Shown here: piece by piece, positions 53,401 to 62,500 of the stretch
Numbering within the stretch: position 1 is the first letter of the stretch
Layout: every line of letters begins with the position of its first letter
Source of the DNA: Mesostigma viride
Lineage: Eukaryota; Streptophyta; Mesostigmatophyceae; Mesostigmatales; Mesostigmataceae
Length of the DNA: 62,500 bases
Reading direction: 5' to 3'
NCBI GenBank assembly: GCA_009746045.1
Contig: RPFO01002179.1
Coordinates: forward strand, 1 to 62,500
Notes under the pieces: generated by a model
The model's database searches: none
What the model saw: only the letters and a program-made list of their open reading frames with translations
Told to the model about the DNA's origin: nothing
Made by a program: the position numbers and the translations under genes

Positions 53401-56400
53401 CAAATCACTGGCAAGTGCCTGGTGAGTACCTGGCAATCATCACGTTTTGTGTTGGCATGCCTCACCAATGCCAGAGGGAAAGCCTTTCAATTGATTTGGT
53501 GGAAATGTTCTCAGGGCAGCATAGCTCGTGGGGATGGGTTTGTCCAGGCAGAGTAGATTGGGAGCTGATAGAACCGTTGCCGGCAGTGTTAGCTTCCAAG
53601 TAGACTTTTGCTTAAGTCGACACCCCTGCCCTTGCGCTCGTAGTAGGTTGCTTTTGTAATTTATTCTTACAGGGATATAGCTATACTCGCTCACGGTGTT
53701 GAGCTAGGGATGGCTGTCCCCCTCGTGTGGCAGTGACATGTGCCAGTCTCAACTGGTCATCCCTAGCTCTCCAGTCGCCTTAGCTGGCTCCCTGAGCTTC
53801 AACCCATCAGAATTGTGAACCTGGTGGGAAGTGCAAGGAAGTAAACCCGCGCCTCCCTGCACTTGCTTTCACACCCGTGTAGAGTTGCATGGGCCTAATG
53901 CTCCCCCATCCCAGCCTGTTCATGCTATCCCCTTGGGTGTTTGTTAATGCACTACGCCACTTTTTATGCGAGGTAATTACATTTTGACCCAACCTGAAGG
54001 CTCTTTACGTAGTTGTGGAAACCCTAAAAATGTCTAAAAATCTGAGGATTGTCTGAGGATGTGGCGAACTCACACATGAAAAACCCATTATTGTCGAGAG
54101 TGCCGCTTGCTGCTATTCAAAGGCCACCGCACGAGAACCGCTCCAGGAAGCCCCCATCTCACGGTTCACTGTGAGGCGGGGACGCGACCTGGTATCCATC
54201 CTCGTTGGTGCCATGGGGGGGGCGGCTTGGCAATCATGCAACTGCCCCTGGCCGTGCTAAGCCAACGAATTCATGTCCCTTTCCCATGCCACCCCATGGT
54301 CTAGCAGTCCATCCCTTGAACTGTTGGCCTCAGGCTGAGGCGGCTCCCCCAGAGACTCTTCCGCCACTCATGGCCATGCGTGCTGCTGAGCCTTGGTGCC
54401 CACGCTGTCAGATGCACGTCAACCGTGTCCTCACTGTCCTTTCCCCATCTCACGTCAACTGCCCTTTCCGCTGCTCCCCTTACCCCTACGTCCTTCCACG
54501 CACCTCACAATCATGTGCCCCCAGCGCCGCGAGTCGAGCATGGTTGTCTACTTGCGCCCGTACTGGCCCGTCCTGCGCTCGTTCGTCAAGGGCGAGGGCG
54601 GTCGGCGCCGCTTCGAGGTGCACGTGTGCACGCTGGCGGAGCGAGAGTACGCGCTCGAGGTGTGGCGGCTGCTGGACCCCGAGGGAGAGCTCATCCCCAG
54701 CAAGCACGTGCGATCGCGCGTGGTGTCCGTTGACCTGCACAAGGGTAAGGGGGGAACGCCCACGCCCTTGCTAGTTACAGGTGCCATGCTTGTCAGAGGT
54801 TCGATGTTCTCGTCTGGGGGACAGGATGTGGATGGTTGGGATCCGCGGCTATCCCTGTAGTTCGCCCTGTTCGTGCCTCCCTCTGGATACCCTTCAGTAC
54901 AGGGTCTCAGGAACATTCTTTATCTGAGCATGTTTGGCTATCCGTGCTCTACGTGCTCCGGCGGCCGATTCTAAAGGACGATGGCCGGTGTGGGTATCCA
55001 ATTGTCGGCTGACGTCCCAAAGCACCTACCTCGTGACCTGGTGCACCCGCCTGCGGTAATGCGCCTGGGACCCTATACCCTAGGGCCCTCGCCACACCGA
55101 GCCTGAACTCCTGCACCCCAGCACATGGATATGGCCAGAGTCCTCTCGAGCTTTCCAAGCTAAGATGTACATTCCAGATGTTGGCCTATGCGCCGGTATT
55201 CAAGTCATTACGCCCCCTGCGTCAAATCGCCCCCCCCCCCCCCTCCATGTCTGGCATGCTGCCTCATTACCTACACCAGGGAGGAAGACCCTGCAGGCTG
55301 TCTTCCGTGAGCGTGGCGTGTTCACGAACCACTCGCTGGCGGTCATTCTAGACGACCGCGTGAACGTGTGGGCGGACGAGGAGCAGGCGCACGTGTGGAT
55401 GGTGCCGCCCTACCAGCCGTACGCACTCGCCAACCCCGACGTGAGTAGGGCTGGGGAGGCGAAAGGAGAATAAGCTTGCCAGTCCCGTGGCTGGGACCAG
55501 CGGCATCGTCCATGGCACCGTGGGTGCAATTTCCGGTGGTCCACATGGTGTTGGTAGGAGGCATTGTCAGCCTGTTACGCGTGCCTCAGTGTTGCCCCCT
55601 GCAGTGTTCCTGGGGTTTAGAGCGGTGAAGAGCACGCATCAGCACATGCAGATTGGCTTATCTCTGCGGCTCGTCTCTTCCCTCGTTTTGTGTGACAGCT
55701 GCCTGCCAACTGGTGGCACGTGCTGCCTGTAAGAAGGGCCAGCATGGTGTGGCCTGCACGGTACATGCATAGTGGCGAGCATTGCATGCCCGCTGGTGCG
55801 CCTGGGGGCTGAAGGATGCTGCCGTTGGGTTCCGCTTCCCCATGCACAGATGGGTTCCTCATGCACGGATGCCGCGATTGGTGCAGGCACAGACGCCAGG
55901 TACCTGGCCTCCCGGCTGCATGCTATAGCCTACCGTTGACCATAACGTAGCCTACAGTCGAACGCAATGGCAGTGCGAACGCATGGCTGGCCATGCGTGC
56001 TTTGTGAACACTGGGTTCATGTCTAGGTCCTTTTTAAGTGAGGCAAATAGAACTTTTAGTGTTCAATGGTGCTGGGGGAGGGCTTCAAGGTGCAATGCAG
56101 CTTACACTTCGTGCGCGCTGCCTTCTTTTCTTTCCCTCTTGCCGTCCCTTTGCTCCGCCGTGGCCCCTCTGGCATCTGCCACCCCTTGACTGCCTTTTGG
56201 GTTCCTTGGCTCCCCTCTGGCTCGCGACGTTTGCCAGTCCAAGGAGGAGACGTCCGCCTGCCTGGGGATGCGCAACGTGATCTGCAACATCCGCCACTTC
56301 TGCTACTGGTGAGCCCAGCGGGCATCGACACGGCTGTAGTGAGGCATAGGGCCGCACGACGGGTAGGTTTAGTGTCTGCAAGGATGCAGAGTGTAGGTCC

Positions 56401-58221
56401 AAGTCAAGTATAGGTCAAGTGGGCATGTTGTCCGCTAGGTGAAAGCCCCAAGCACTATGGGATACCACCCTTTTGAACGAGGGGCCATCATCACGAAGCC
56501 AAGACTGCAGCGCTTGCATGGTCAAGCTCGTGTTCTGCCTCTCATCGGTCGTAGCAGGCGAAGTAGAAAGGAACCCCACATCCCTATCTAGTCAGTGTGC
56601 CTTCTCACACATCTTGTTGTCACTCGACTGCCTACCTGTCCCCCCTTGCCCCGCCACCATCCCGTGCCAGCCACGTGGATGAAGAGATGGTCAACCGCTC
56701 GGTGCGTCTATTTGCAGACGACGACCCTTCGGCGCTCCCTAACCCATCCTGCATCCGCACGTCGCTGCAATATGCGGTACGTGCCGGCTCGTGGCGCATG
56801 TGTCATCCCATGGCTGGCTGTTGGCTTGGAATGGAAATGGGGATTGCGATGGGGAGTGCTGCAATTGCCAGGACGGGCCAGGTTGGGTGAGAAGCATTCA
56901 GTTGCCTCAGAATCGTGTCTACTTACGGAACCAAGGCAATCGTCTAGTGACGGAAGCAAGGCAATCGTCTAGTGACGGAAGCAAGGGAATCGTCTAGTGA
57001 CGGAACCAACGTCTAGTGACGGAATCGTCTAGTTACAAAACCGAGTAACAGTGCCTTAGCAACATCCTCTTGAGGAGTGTGTGCGAGGCTCCTGGGAACG
57101 TTCGCCAAAATTTATTCAGTGCAGACATATTGGTGTTTGTGTGTTTGGAACTGACTTGCTGGAACGGCGCGGCTGCTGTGGTGACCATCGCGCTGGTTTC
57201 CCTTCGTGCTCATCTGTGCTGGCATCCGCGCAGGGCCTGGATCAGCTGGAGCCCTGGAAGCGGCAAGGGTCTCTCCCCGCGTTCATGCGCAGTGCGCTGC
57301 GGGGGCTGGAGGGGGTCCCCCCACAACCCCAGAACGTGGACATCGAGCGCACATTTCCCAGCATCGCCGATGAGATGCAGGCTAGAGAGGTCCCTGCCGC
57401 CGGCGATGCTGGTAATGCGAGCGTGGACAGTAATAATGCTAGCAAGGCCACCAGTTCCGAGCCGGCCACGGTGGCGGGTGCTGTTGCAGATGCCAGTACG
57501 ACGCCTCAGCCAACGAGTGCACCCGACAATGAACCTGGCTTTGCAGCGGTTGGTGCCGGAGCGCCCACCGCCAATGGCCCGTCGGAGCTGGTGGGTTCTT
57601 GAGGCTACTTCGTGTGCCGATATGGTACCACCACCGTCTATGATTTAGGGGTCAGGGGGTTAGGGTTAACGTGTAGGGGGCAGGGGGAAAGGGGGGGGGA
57701 TAGGGGGGAGGGCATAGAGGTTAGGCTGGTGCCTGTCACACGGTAGCTGGTCCTCTGAATCGTCTACTGGTGTTTGTTCCATGGCAGTACGCCCGCTTGC
57801 TTGCATTGAGTACTGTCTACAGCTGCTTTCAGGACGTGAGAGGTCACCACCCCGCGCATGCTGACACGTGCCAGCTGTCGTGCGTGCGTGTGTGCGTGCC
57901 ATGTCAAACTACTTACCGTTGCGACTTGCGCAGGGAGCGAGCGAGGGAATCGCCAGGCCCCAAAGGGAGGATGCACAGCCTGAGGGTGGTTCGGCACCCG
58001 ATGCTCCACCGCCCTTGCCCGGTGACAGCAGGGAGCCTGCGCCAGATTTAGTGTGGAGCGATGATGACATGGACCTCGAGGAGGACCATTTCCCGCCAGG
58101 TGAGTGGAGTGTTACCGCGCGCGCTCGTTATTTGAGTGAGGCAACCTTCCGTTGGTGTCTGACTAGTGAGGACGATGTTAGGAAGTGTTGGGGTCTTTGA
58201 GCGTGGGTCTTAAGGATGATG

Positions 58222-58296
<75 letters not shown>

Positions 58297-61200
58297 TTGC
58301 GTCATATTGTGGTGGTGGGGGGGGGGGGGGGAAGCTTCCTGTCCCTGGCTTCCCACTGGACGGTGACACCTAAGGTTGCTATGGTGCTTTTCCTTCACGC
58401 TTGCGGCGCTTGCCGGGATGGTGTCCAGCCACCCTCAATCACAAATTGGAGCGGTGCGTGGCCGTAGGGGGTTGGGTCTTTGCCACAAATGCTCGCAACG
58501 TCTGCGAGCGCCTTGCCTTTGATACTCACGCAATGCGCACACTACCCATGCTGCCCGCATACATGACATGCCTGCCCCCTCATCCCCACTTGTGCTTGTG
58601 CACGCCTGAATAGCTGCGTGCATGGCCCATTCACGTGTTCTGATTAGGAATGTGCATGGCCCATTCACGTGTTCTGATTAGGAATGTGCATGGCCAATTC
58701 ACCTGTTTCGATTAGGAATGTGCATGGCCCATTCACGTGTTTTGATTAGGAATGTGCATGGCGCACGCCCATGTTTTTTATGCTTACGTGCCTCAAACAC
58801 AAGCCCTGTGCCACGACTGGCATGGTATGCGCGTCCACACATATAGTCACGGCGGAAGCTCAGCCCTTTCAAAAGCTGTTCATAATCACCTGCCCCCTTT
58901 TCTTGGCCCCCTGGCTGGGATTTCTATTTGCACGTGTTTGTGCCCTCGCCCACCCAGGGTTCACGCCAGGTGCCGCGAAGCGCAAGACTTGGGCTGACAC
59001 CGAGTGGGGCACGGACATCACTGCGGATGCCAGGGCCAAGCGGACGGCGTTGGCAGAACCCGACAGGTGGCAGCGAGACAGCAGCCAGGGCCCGGACCGC
59101 GGCCAGGTGGACGCCAGCAGGAACCCAGCACAGAGGCCGTGGAACGACCGGCTGATGGCACGCGAGGTGGACCCTGCGCAGCGGCGCGGTCAGGACATGG
59201 GTGCGGGAGCTGGGCCGTGGCATCATGCGGGCAACCGTGCGGGCAACCATGCGGGCAGCTTTGGACCCGAAGAACTCCCACCCATCGGCCGCCCCCCCTC
59301 CCATGCCACCGTGGGTGTGTGGCAGGCGCCCGCAGGAAACCTGTGGGATGCACAGGGGATGGGGCCCCACACTCGGGAGGCGCCGGGGGGGGAGGGTCCA
59401 CCGCGGCTGGCATGGCAGGCCGCGAGGGAACAGGGTGCATGGAGCGGCGAGCCTGGCAGGGAGCACCAGGGTGCCTGGCCGCCGCCCAGGGACGTGAGGC
59501 AAGGGCCCCCGGACAACGTGGGCGGCCCAGGAGTGGCCTCGCCACCGGTCGTGGAGCGTGTTGGGGCATGGATGGAGGCGGGTGCGTGGCCATCCCATGC
59601 GGCCGGTTGGCCCACAGATGCGCCCTCCCTGATGGCTCCCGCCCATGTGTCCGGCAGTGCGGGGGATGCCAGTGTTCCGCACGCGCTGCATGCGGGGCAG
59701 GAGGGGTGGTCCCTGGGCATGCATGGGCCACCCAATGGGATGGTGCCTGTCGAAGGGCCACGGTTTGGTGAGCCGTTGGCGCGGGAGGGGCAGCCATTGC
59801 ATGCGCCTCGTTCTGCCCCCGTACACGCATGGTTGGAGGGGGGGAAGGCTCCAGAGTCCAAAGGCGTGTGGCAGCAGCAGCCGCATCCACCACAGGCATC
59901 CAGCACAAACACGTGGGCTGGTACGGAGCCGAGTCGTGGGGGTGTGGGGGCCAGGGATGCACCCCCAGTGGTTCCCTTTGTCGCCCTGGGTGGCGATTCC
60001 AGGGATGCACCCCCAGTGGTTCCCTTTGTCGCCCTGGGTGGCGATTCCAGGGATGCACCCCCAGTGGTTCCCTTTGTCGCCCTGGGTGGCGATTCCAGGG
60101 ACGCTGTTGGGTTTTCGGCCGATGGCACCTGGCAGGCCCCTGCTGGGGTGGGCGAAGCGCCTCCCCAACATCCCTGGTGGAAGAAGGATGGGTCGTACTC
60201 CGAGGCCCGTTGGGGACTGAATGGCCCCGGTGGGATGCCGCGGGGACATGAGGGCCCGCCCGGGTGGCAGAATAACAATGCGGCCGATGCCCCACCTGCG
60301 GCCGCGGCGGACAGGGAGCCGTTCCAAGAGGGCTCGCGGTCCCTGCCCTTGCCCTCGGCACTCCCTGCCACGCAGGCTGCAGGTAAGGCAGCGCCGGCCA
60401 CGGTTGCGCCCATGGCTCGTGACGCCAGCATAACCGCGGCCATGGGCAGGGGCAGGCAGGAGCCAGCATCGGCGATGGCGCCCGCCCATGCCGGCATGGG
60501 TGTGGCGGGAGACAACGGGGTAGGCTTGCCCCTGTCGTCCTCATCTCTCAAAGAAGTAGGGAAGCCCTCGGCTGTCGCCCCATCCGCACGCAGGTTGGGC
60601 ATGTTCGAAATGGACCCGGCACGACTGCCAGCTCGCCAACGGGGTGACGGGGTGCCGGCAGAAGAGTCCGTTGCGATGCTCCCCCTGCGCAGCGAAAGCC
60701 ACATGGCGCATCTGCGCGCGATGGCCCTGGCCAGCAAGGCAGCGAGGCAGGCGCAGGCGGCAGGTGGGACCAAAGCAGGGATGTCTTCCCATTCCGCAGG
60801 ACCCACACAGCTTCCCACGCATCTGCCCCCCACCCATAACCCCTCCACCCATAACCCCGCCACCCACCAGCCCTCCACCCATCAGCCCACCACCCAGCAA
60901 CCCACCAACCCTCAGCCTGCCATGGCTGAGACAGCGGCTCCCTCCACTGCCATGGCCCCCGTTGCCACCCCTGCCGAGACTGCCCCGTCGAAAGCAGGGC
61001 CATCTTTACCAGCATCCGCACCCACTGGTAGCAGAGCAGCGGAGATCAGCTGCGGGGCTAAGACGCTGCCGCTGACGAAAGTGGTGCTGTCCTTAAGCCA
61101 GCAGGCAAAGTTGGCACCGCAGCAGCAGCAAACCACCGCGGCCACCGCCGCTGATTCTAACCCACCCACCGCCGATGTCACGGTACTCCCCAAGCTAGCC

Positions 61201-62500
61201 AAGCTGCCGCCTCTCAAATCCGCGTCAGGCACGCCTGGGGCTGCGCCTGCCACGGCCACTTCCCTGCCGACCAAGTCGCCACCGCCAGCATCCACCACCA
61301 AGCCACCACCGCCTGCCTCCACCACCAAGCCACAGCCGCCAGCATCTGCCACCAAGTCACCACCGCCAGCATCAGGCATGGACAAGGGCCTCAAGCGGCC
61401 TGCGTCCACCGTGGAGGTGCCAGCTGGCAGTGCAGCTGCGAACGCCAGCAACAAGAAGAAGGCCCGTGTTGATGACATGGCACAGGCAGCCGAGTATGTG
61501 GACTCAAAAGTGGCTGGAACGAGCCTCCCCCATGCCCCCCCCCAGGCAACCACGGTGGCAGCCGCTATGGCACCTGTCCCTGGGACCCGCTCGGCTACTG
61601 CGTCAACCACCACCCCCACGGAGGCGGCGTCAACAACCACCACCACAGAGGCCGGGCAAGGGACGAGGCGGGTGTTGACGGCAGAGGAGCGGATGGCTGT
61701 TGCGCGTGAGCACAGCGACAGCCTGAAGCGCTCGCTGGCCGCGCAGTACACGCACGCGCAGGCGGCGCTGCAGGTGCACATGCTCACGCAGCAGCTCATG
61801 CACTCGCAGAGCGTCGCATCCTCGTGCGCGCGGTCGCTAGCAGAAGTGGTGGACGCAAAAGTCACCCAAAACATGATGGCCACCCTCGCGCGCGCACAGG
61901 CCGCGGCCAACGCACAGGCGGTGCAGCTTGCGCAGGCGCAGACCAAGGCGAACCATACCATGACGCTCTTGCAGCAAGCACAAGCGCAGCTGCAGATGGC
62001 AGCGGCGGCGGCAGCGGAGGCGGGGGACGTGCACAGGACACATAAAAAGGCGCCAGCTACAGCAAAACACGCGGCAACGCCCGCCGTGGCATCACCCGCG
62101 AAGCAGCCTGCATCAGCGGCACCTTCGCTGGCCGTCCATGAGCCAGCACTCCCAGGGACGCCACCTGCCCCATCCTCGTCCCTGGCAGGGCCGCGGCCAG
62201 CATCCGCTGCTGCCATGGCTCCACTGGACGCCAGCAGTGGGAAGGTGGGGAAGGGGAAGGCAGTTTTCACGGGAGGGGCAGCAGAGGCGCTGGCTGCGGT
62301 GGGTAAAAATGGTGTTGTGGCGGCGGAGCCCACAACAGGAGGGGTGGTGACAGCAGAAGACGCCGAGAGAGCACAGGAGGCGCTCGAGGACTTGGAAGAT
62401 GGCGAGTGCGTGGGTGAGGAGCTGGCGGTGTTGCTGGGTGTGCCGCGCGGTTGGCAGAAGGGCGATTTGGCGCCACGCGGCAGCCTGGCAGCCAAGCTGG
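47419..62500 (+). CDS. CPL1/CPL2-like RNA polymerase II CTD phosphatase, 3'-incomplete
   Basis: Exons 47419-47757, 49569-50126, 54525-54744, 55280-55440, 56238-56308, 56672-56777, 57234-57590, 57934-58099 and 58958-62500 (still open) join with GT-AG junctions and matching phases (>1,840 codons). A 48-nt in-frame exon at 57788-57835 is possible. Exons 1-2 give the plant CPL N-terminus (RLHPLVVLQQI, HEECLRNGQ|TLVV, HDLHLVAMP). The phosphatase core follows: LVLDLDDTLVVA (DxDxT catalytic loop, exon 2), VIRLKEGNVVLTRIDPK, LRPYWPVLRSFV, RRFEVHVCTLAEREYALEVWRLLDP, LAVILDDRVNVW (second Asp pair), MRNVICNIRHFCY. The family removes phosphate from Ser of the Pol II C-terminal repeat in the nucleus and affects RNA processing and stress transcription. 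From exon 7 on the protein is Ala/Pro/Gln-rich and unlike known CPLs. The start ATG at 47419 is the first in frame with the conserved N-terminus, but an upstream exon is possible. Confidence 0.85.
48620..49350. repeat. Degenerate ~30-bp minisatellite in CPL intron 1
   Basis: Around twenty diverged units built on TTTCTGGGAAGTCCGTAGGGG..AATCCAA. It is the cause of the Pro-rich minus-strand frames in this stretch. It occupies much of intron 47758-49568. Confidence 0.75.
50353..50778. repeat. C-rich tract, (CCCCTG)n/(CCCCCG)n, in CPL intron 2
   Basis: About 425 bp of C3-C5 runs separated by single G or TG on the plus strand; the minus strand has dozens of GGGG/GGGGG runs. It could form G-quadruplexes or i-motifs in DNA. 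The Pro/Ala/Arg and Gly/Ala/Arg frames here are by-products. It is in the 4.4-kb intron 50127-54524. Confidence 0.93.
50850..50990. repeat. (GGTGCTGTT)-type simple repeat
   Basis: Imperfect GGTGCTG/TTGTTGGT units, about 140 bp, directly following the C-rich tract in the same intron. The rest of this intron to 54524 holds no recognised gene. Confidence 0.75.
53228..53300 (+). mobile_element. RetX copy 3, 73-bp extreme 5' truncation
   Basis: 15-bp TSD ATACTGCGTAGATCC at 53213-53227 and 53301-53315 encloses only the RetX 3' hairpin (GTGCTCCGTGACTCCCC...GGGGGCAC) and a (TTAATTAA)n/(AATG) tail. It proves that this hairpin plus tail is the true 3' end of a retroposon. It lies in CPL intron 2. Confidence 0.92.
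53701..53769. repeat. Inverted repeat GAGCTAGGGATG, 69 bp overall
   Basis: Perfect 12-bp inverted repeat (53701-53712 and 53758-53769) with a 45-bp spacer. No TSD seen; perhaps a tiny MITE or hairpin in the CPL intron. Confidence 0.55.
58221..58296. repeat. (GCAG)19 microsatellite
   Basis: Pure GCAG tandem repeat in the intron between exons 58099 and 58958, followed by a G run at 58317-58331. Prone to length change. Confidence 0.97.
58618..58753. repeat. 34-bp tandem repeat, four copies
   Basis: Units at 58618, 58652, 58686 and 58720 (GTGCATGGCCCATTCACGTG then TTCTGATTAGGAAT) with few differences. In the last CPL intron of the window. Confidence 0.93.
59953..60096 (+). repeat. Coding minisatellite: three identical 48-bp units in the last CPL exon
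   Basis: Units 59953-60000, 60001-60048 and 60049-60096 are identical and encode the 16-residue repeat RDAPPVVPFVALGGDS three times. In-frame length and perfect identity point to very recent expansion within the protein's disordered region. Confidence 0.95.

Noticed and set aside
58924-62495. Long antisense ORFs (508, 521, 527 and 551 codons)
   Set aside because: They mirror the GC-rich plus-strand CPL exon, which is tied to upstream exons by matching splice phases; the antisense products have no recognisable domain.

Overview
The window looks like nuclear DNA of a eukaryote of the green lineage, most plausibly a green or streptophyte alga. It has GT-AG introns, LINE, LTR, hAT, TTAA-type and Harbinger-type elements, long satellites, and one plant-type host gene. 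That gene is a CPL1/CPL2-like CTD phosphatase with GC-rich exons. There are no bacterial operons, rRNA genes or CRISPR arrays. I cannot name the species.

Layout. 1-7866: satellite of ~70-71 bp monomers with higher-order structure. 8144-8913: 30-bp minisatellite abutting a truncated transposon copy (8914-10129). 11130-15275: repeat array with palindromic cores followed by a multi-exon DDE-like transposase gene with one frameshift. 15828-17669 (minus): gag region of an LTR retrotransposon. 18449-20767: TTAA-type transposon carrying a PHD-finger reading frame. 20989-31036: one old minus-strand LINE (LINE-H) split by at least five younger insertions, with another in its 3' tail. 31040-33000: mosaic of LINE and retroposon fragments. 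33071-39806: a second LINE (LINE-P, plus strand) split by four insertions. 39807-47418: mostly unrecognised sequence with one more TTAA element (40364-42680) and a Harbinger-type MITE. 47419-62500: the CPL-like gene, nine recognised exons, still open at the right edge, with minisatellites, a C-rich tract and a tiny retroposon in its introns.

The mobile part can be read as a relative chronology, because most insertions keep target-site duplications (TSDs): 8 bp for hAT, TTAA for two different families, TTA for the MITE, 11-15 bp for LINEs and retroposons. The commonest DNA transposon is a non-autonomous TTAA family with GGGGA termini (five copies). A second TTAA family has CCCCTAAATGG inverted repeats. 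Retroposon families end in unusual tails, (AATTT)n or a hairpin followed by (TTAA)n, instead of poly(A).

Possible under-described systems, in my order of interest: the transposase gene whose two introns and upstream array share a GC-rich core (introner-like); the TTAA/GGGGA family with a PHD finger in one copy; the fold-back element ending in a perfect 78-bp palindrome; the retroposon that carries only an ORF1-like domain and a 3' hairpin; and the very long low-complexity extension of the CPL-like protein.
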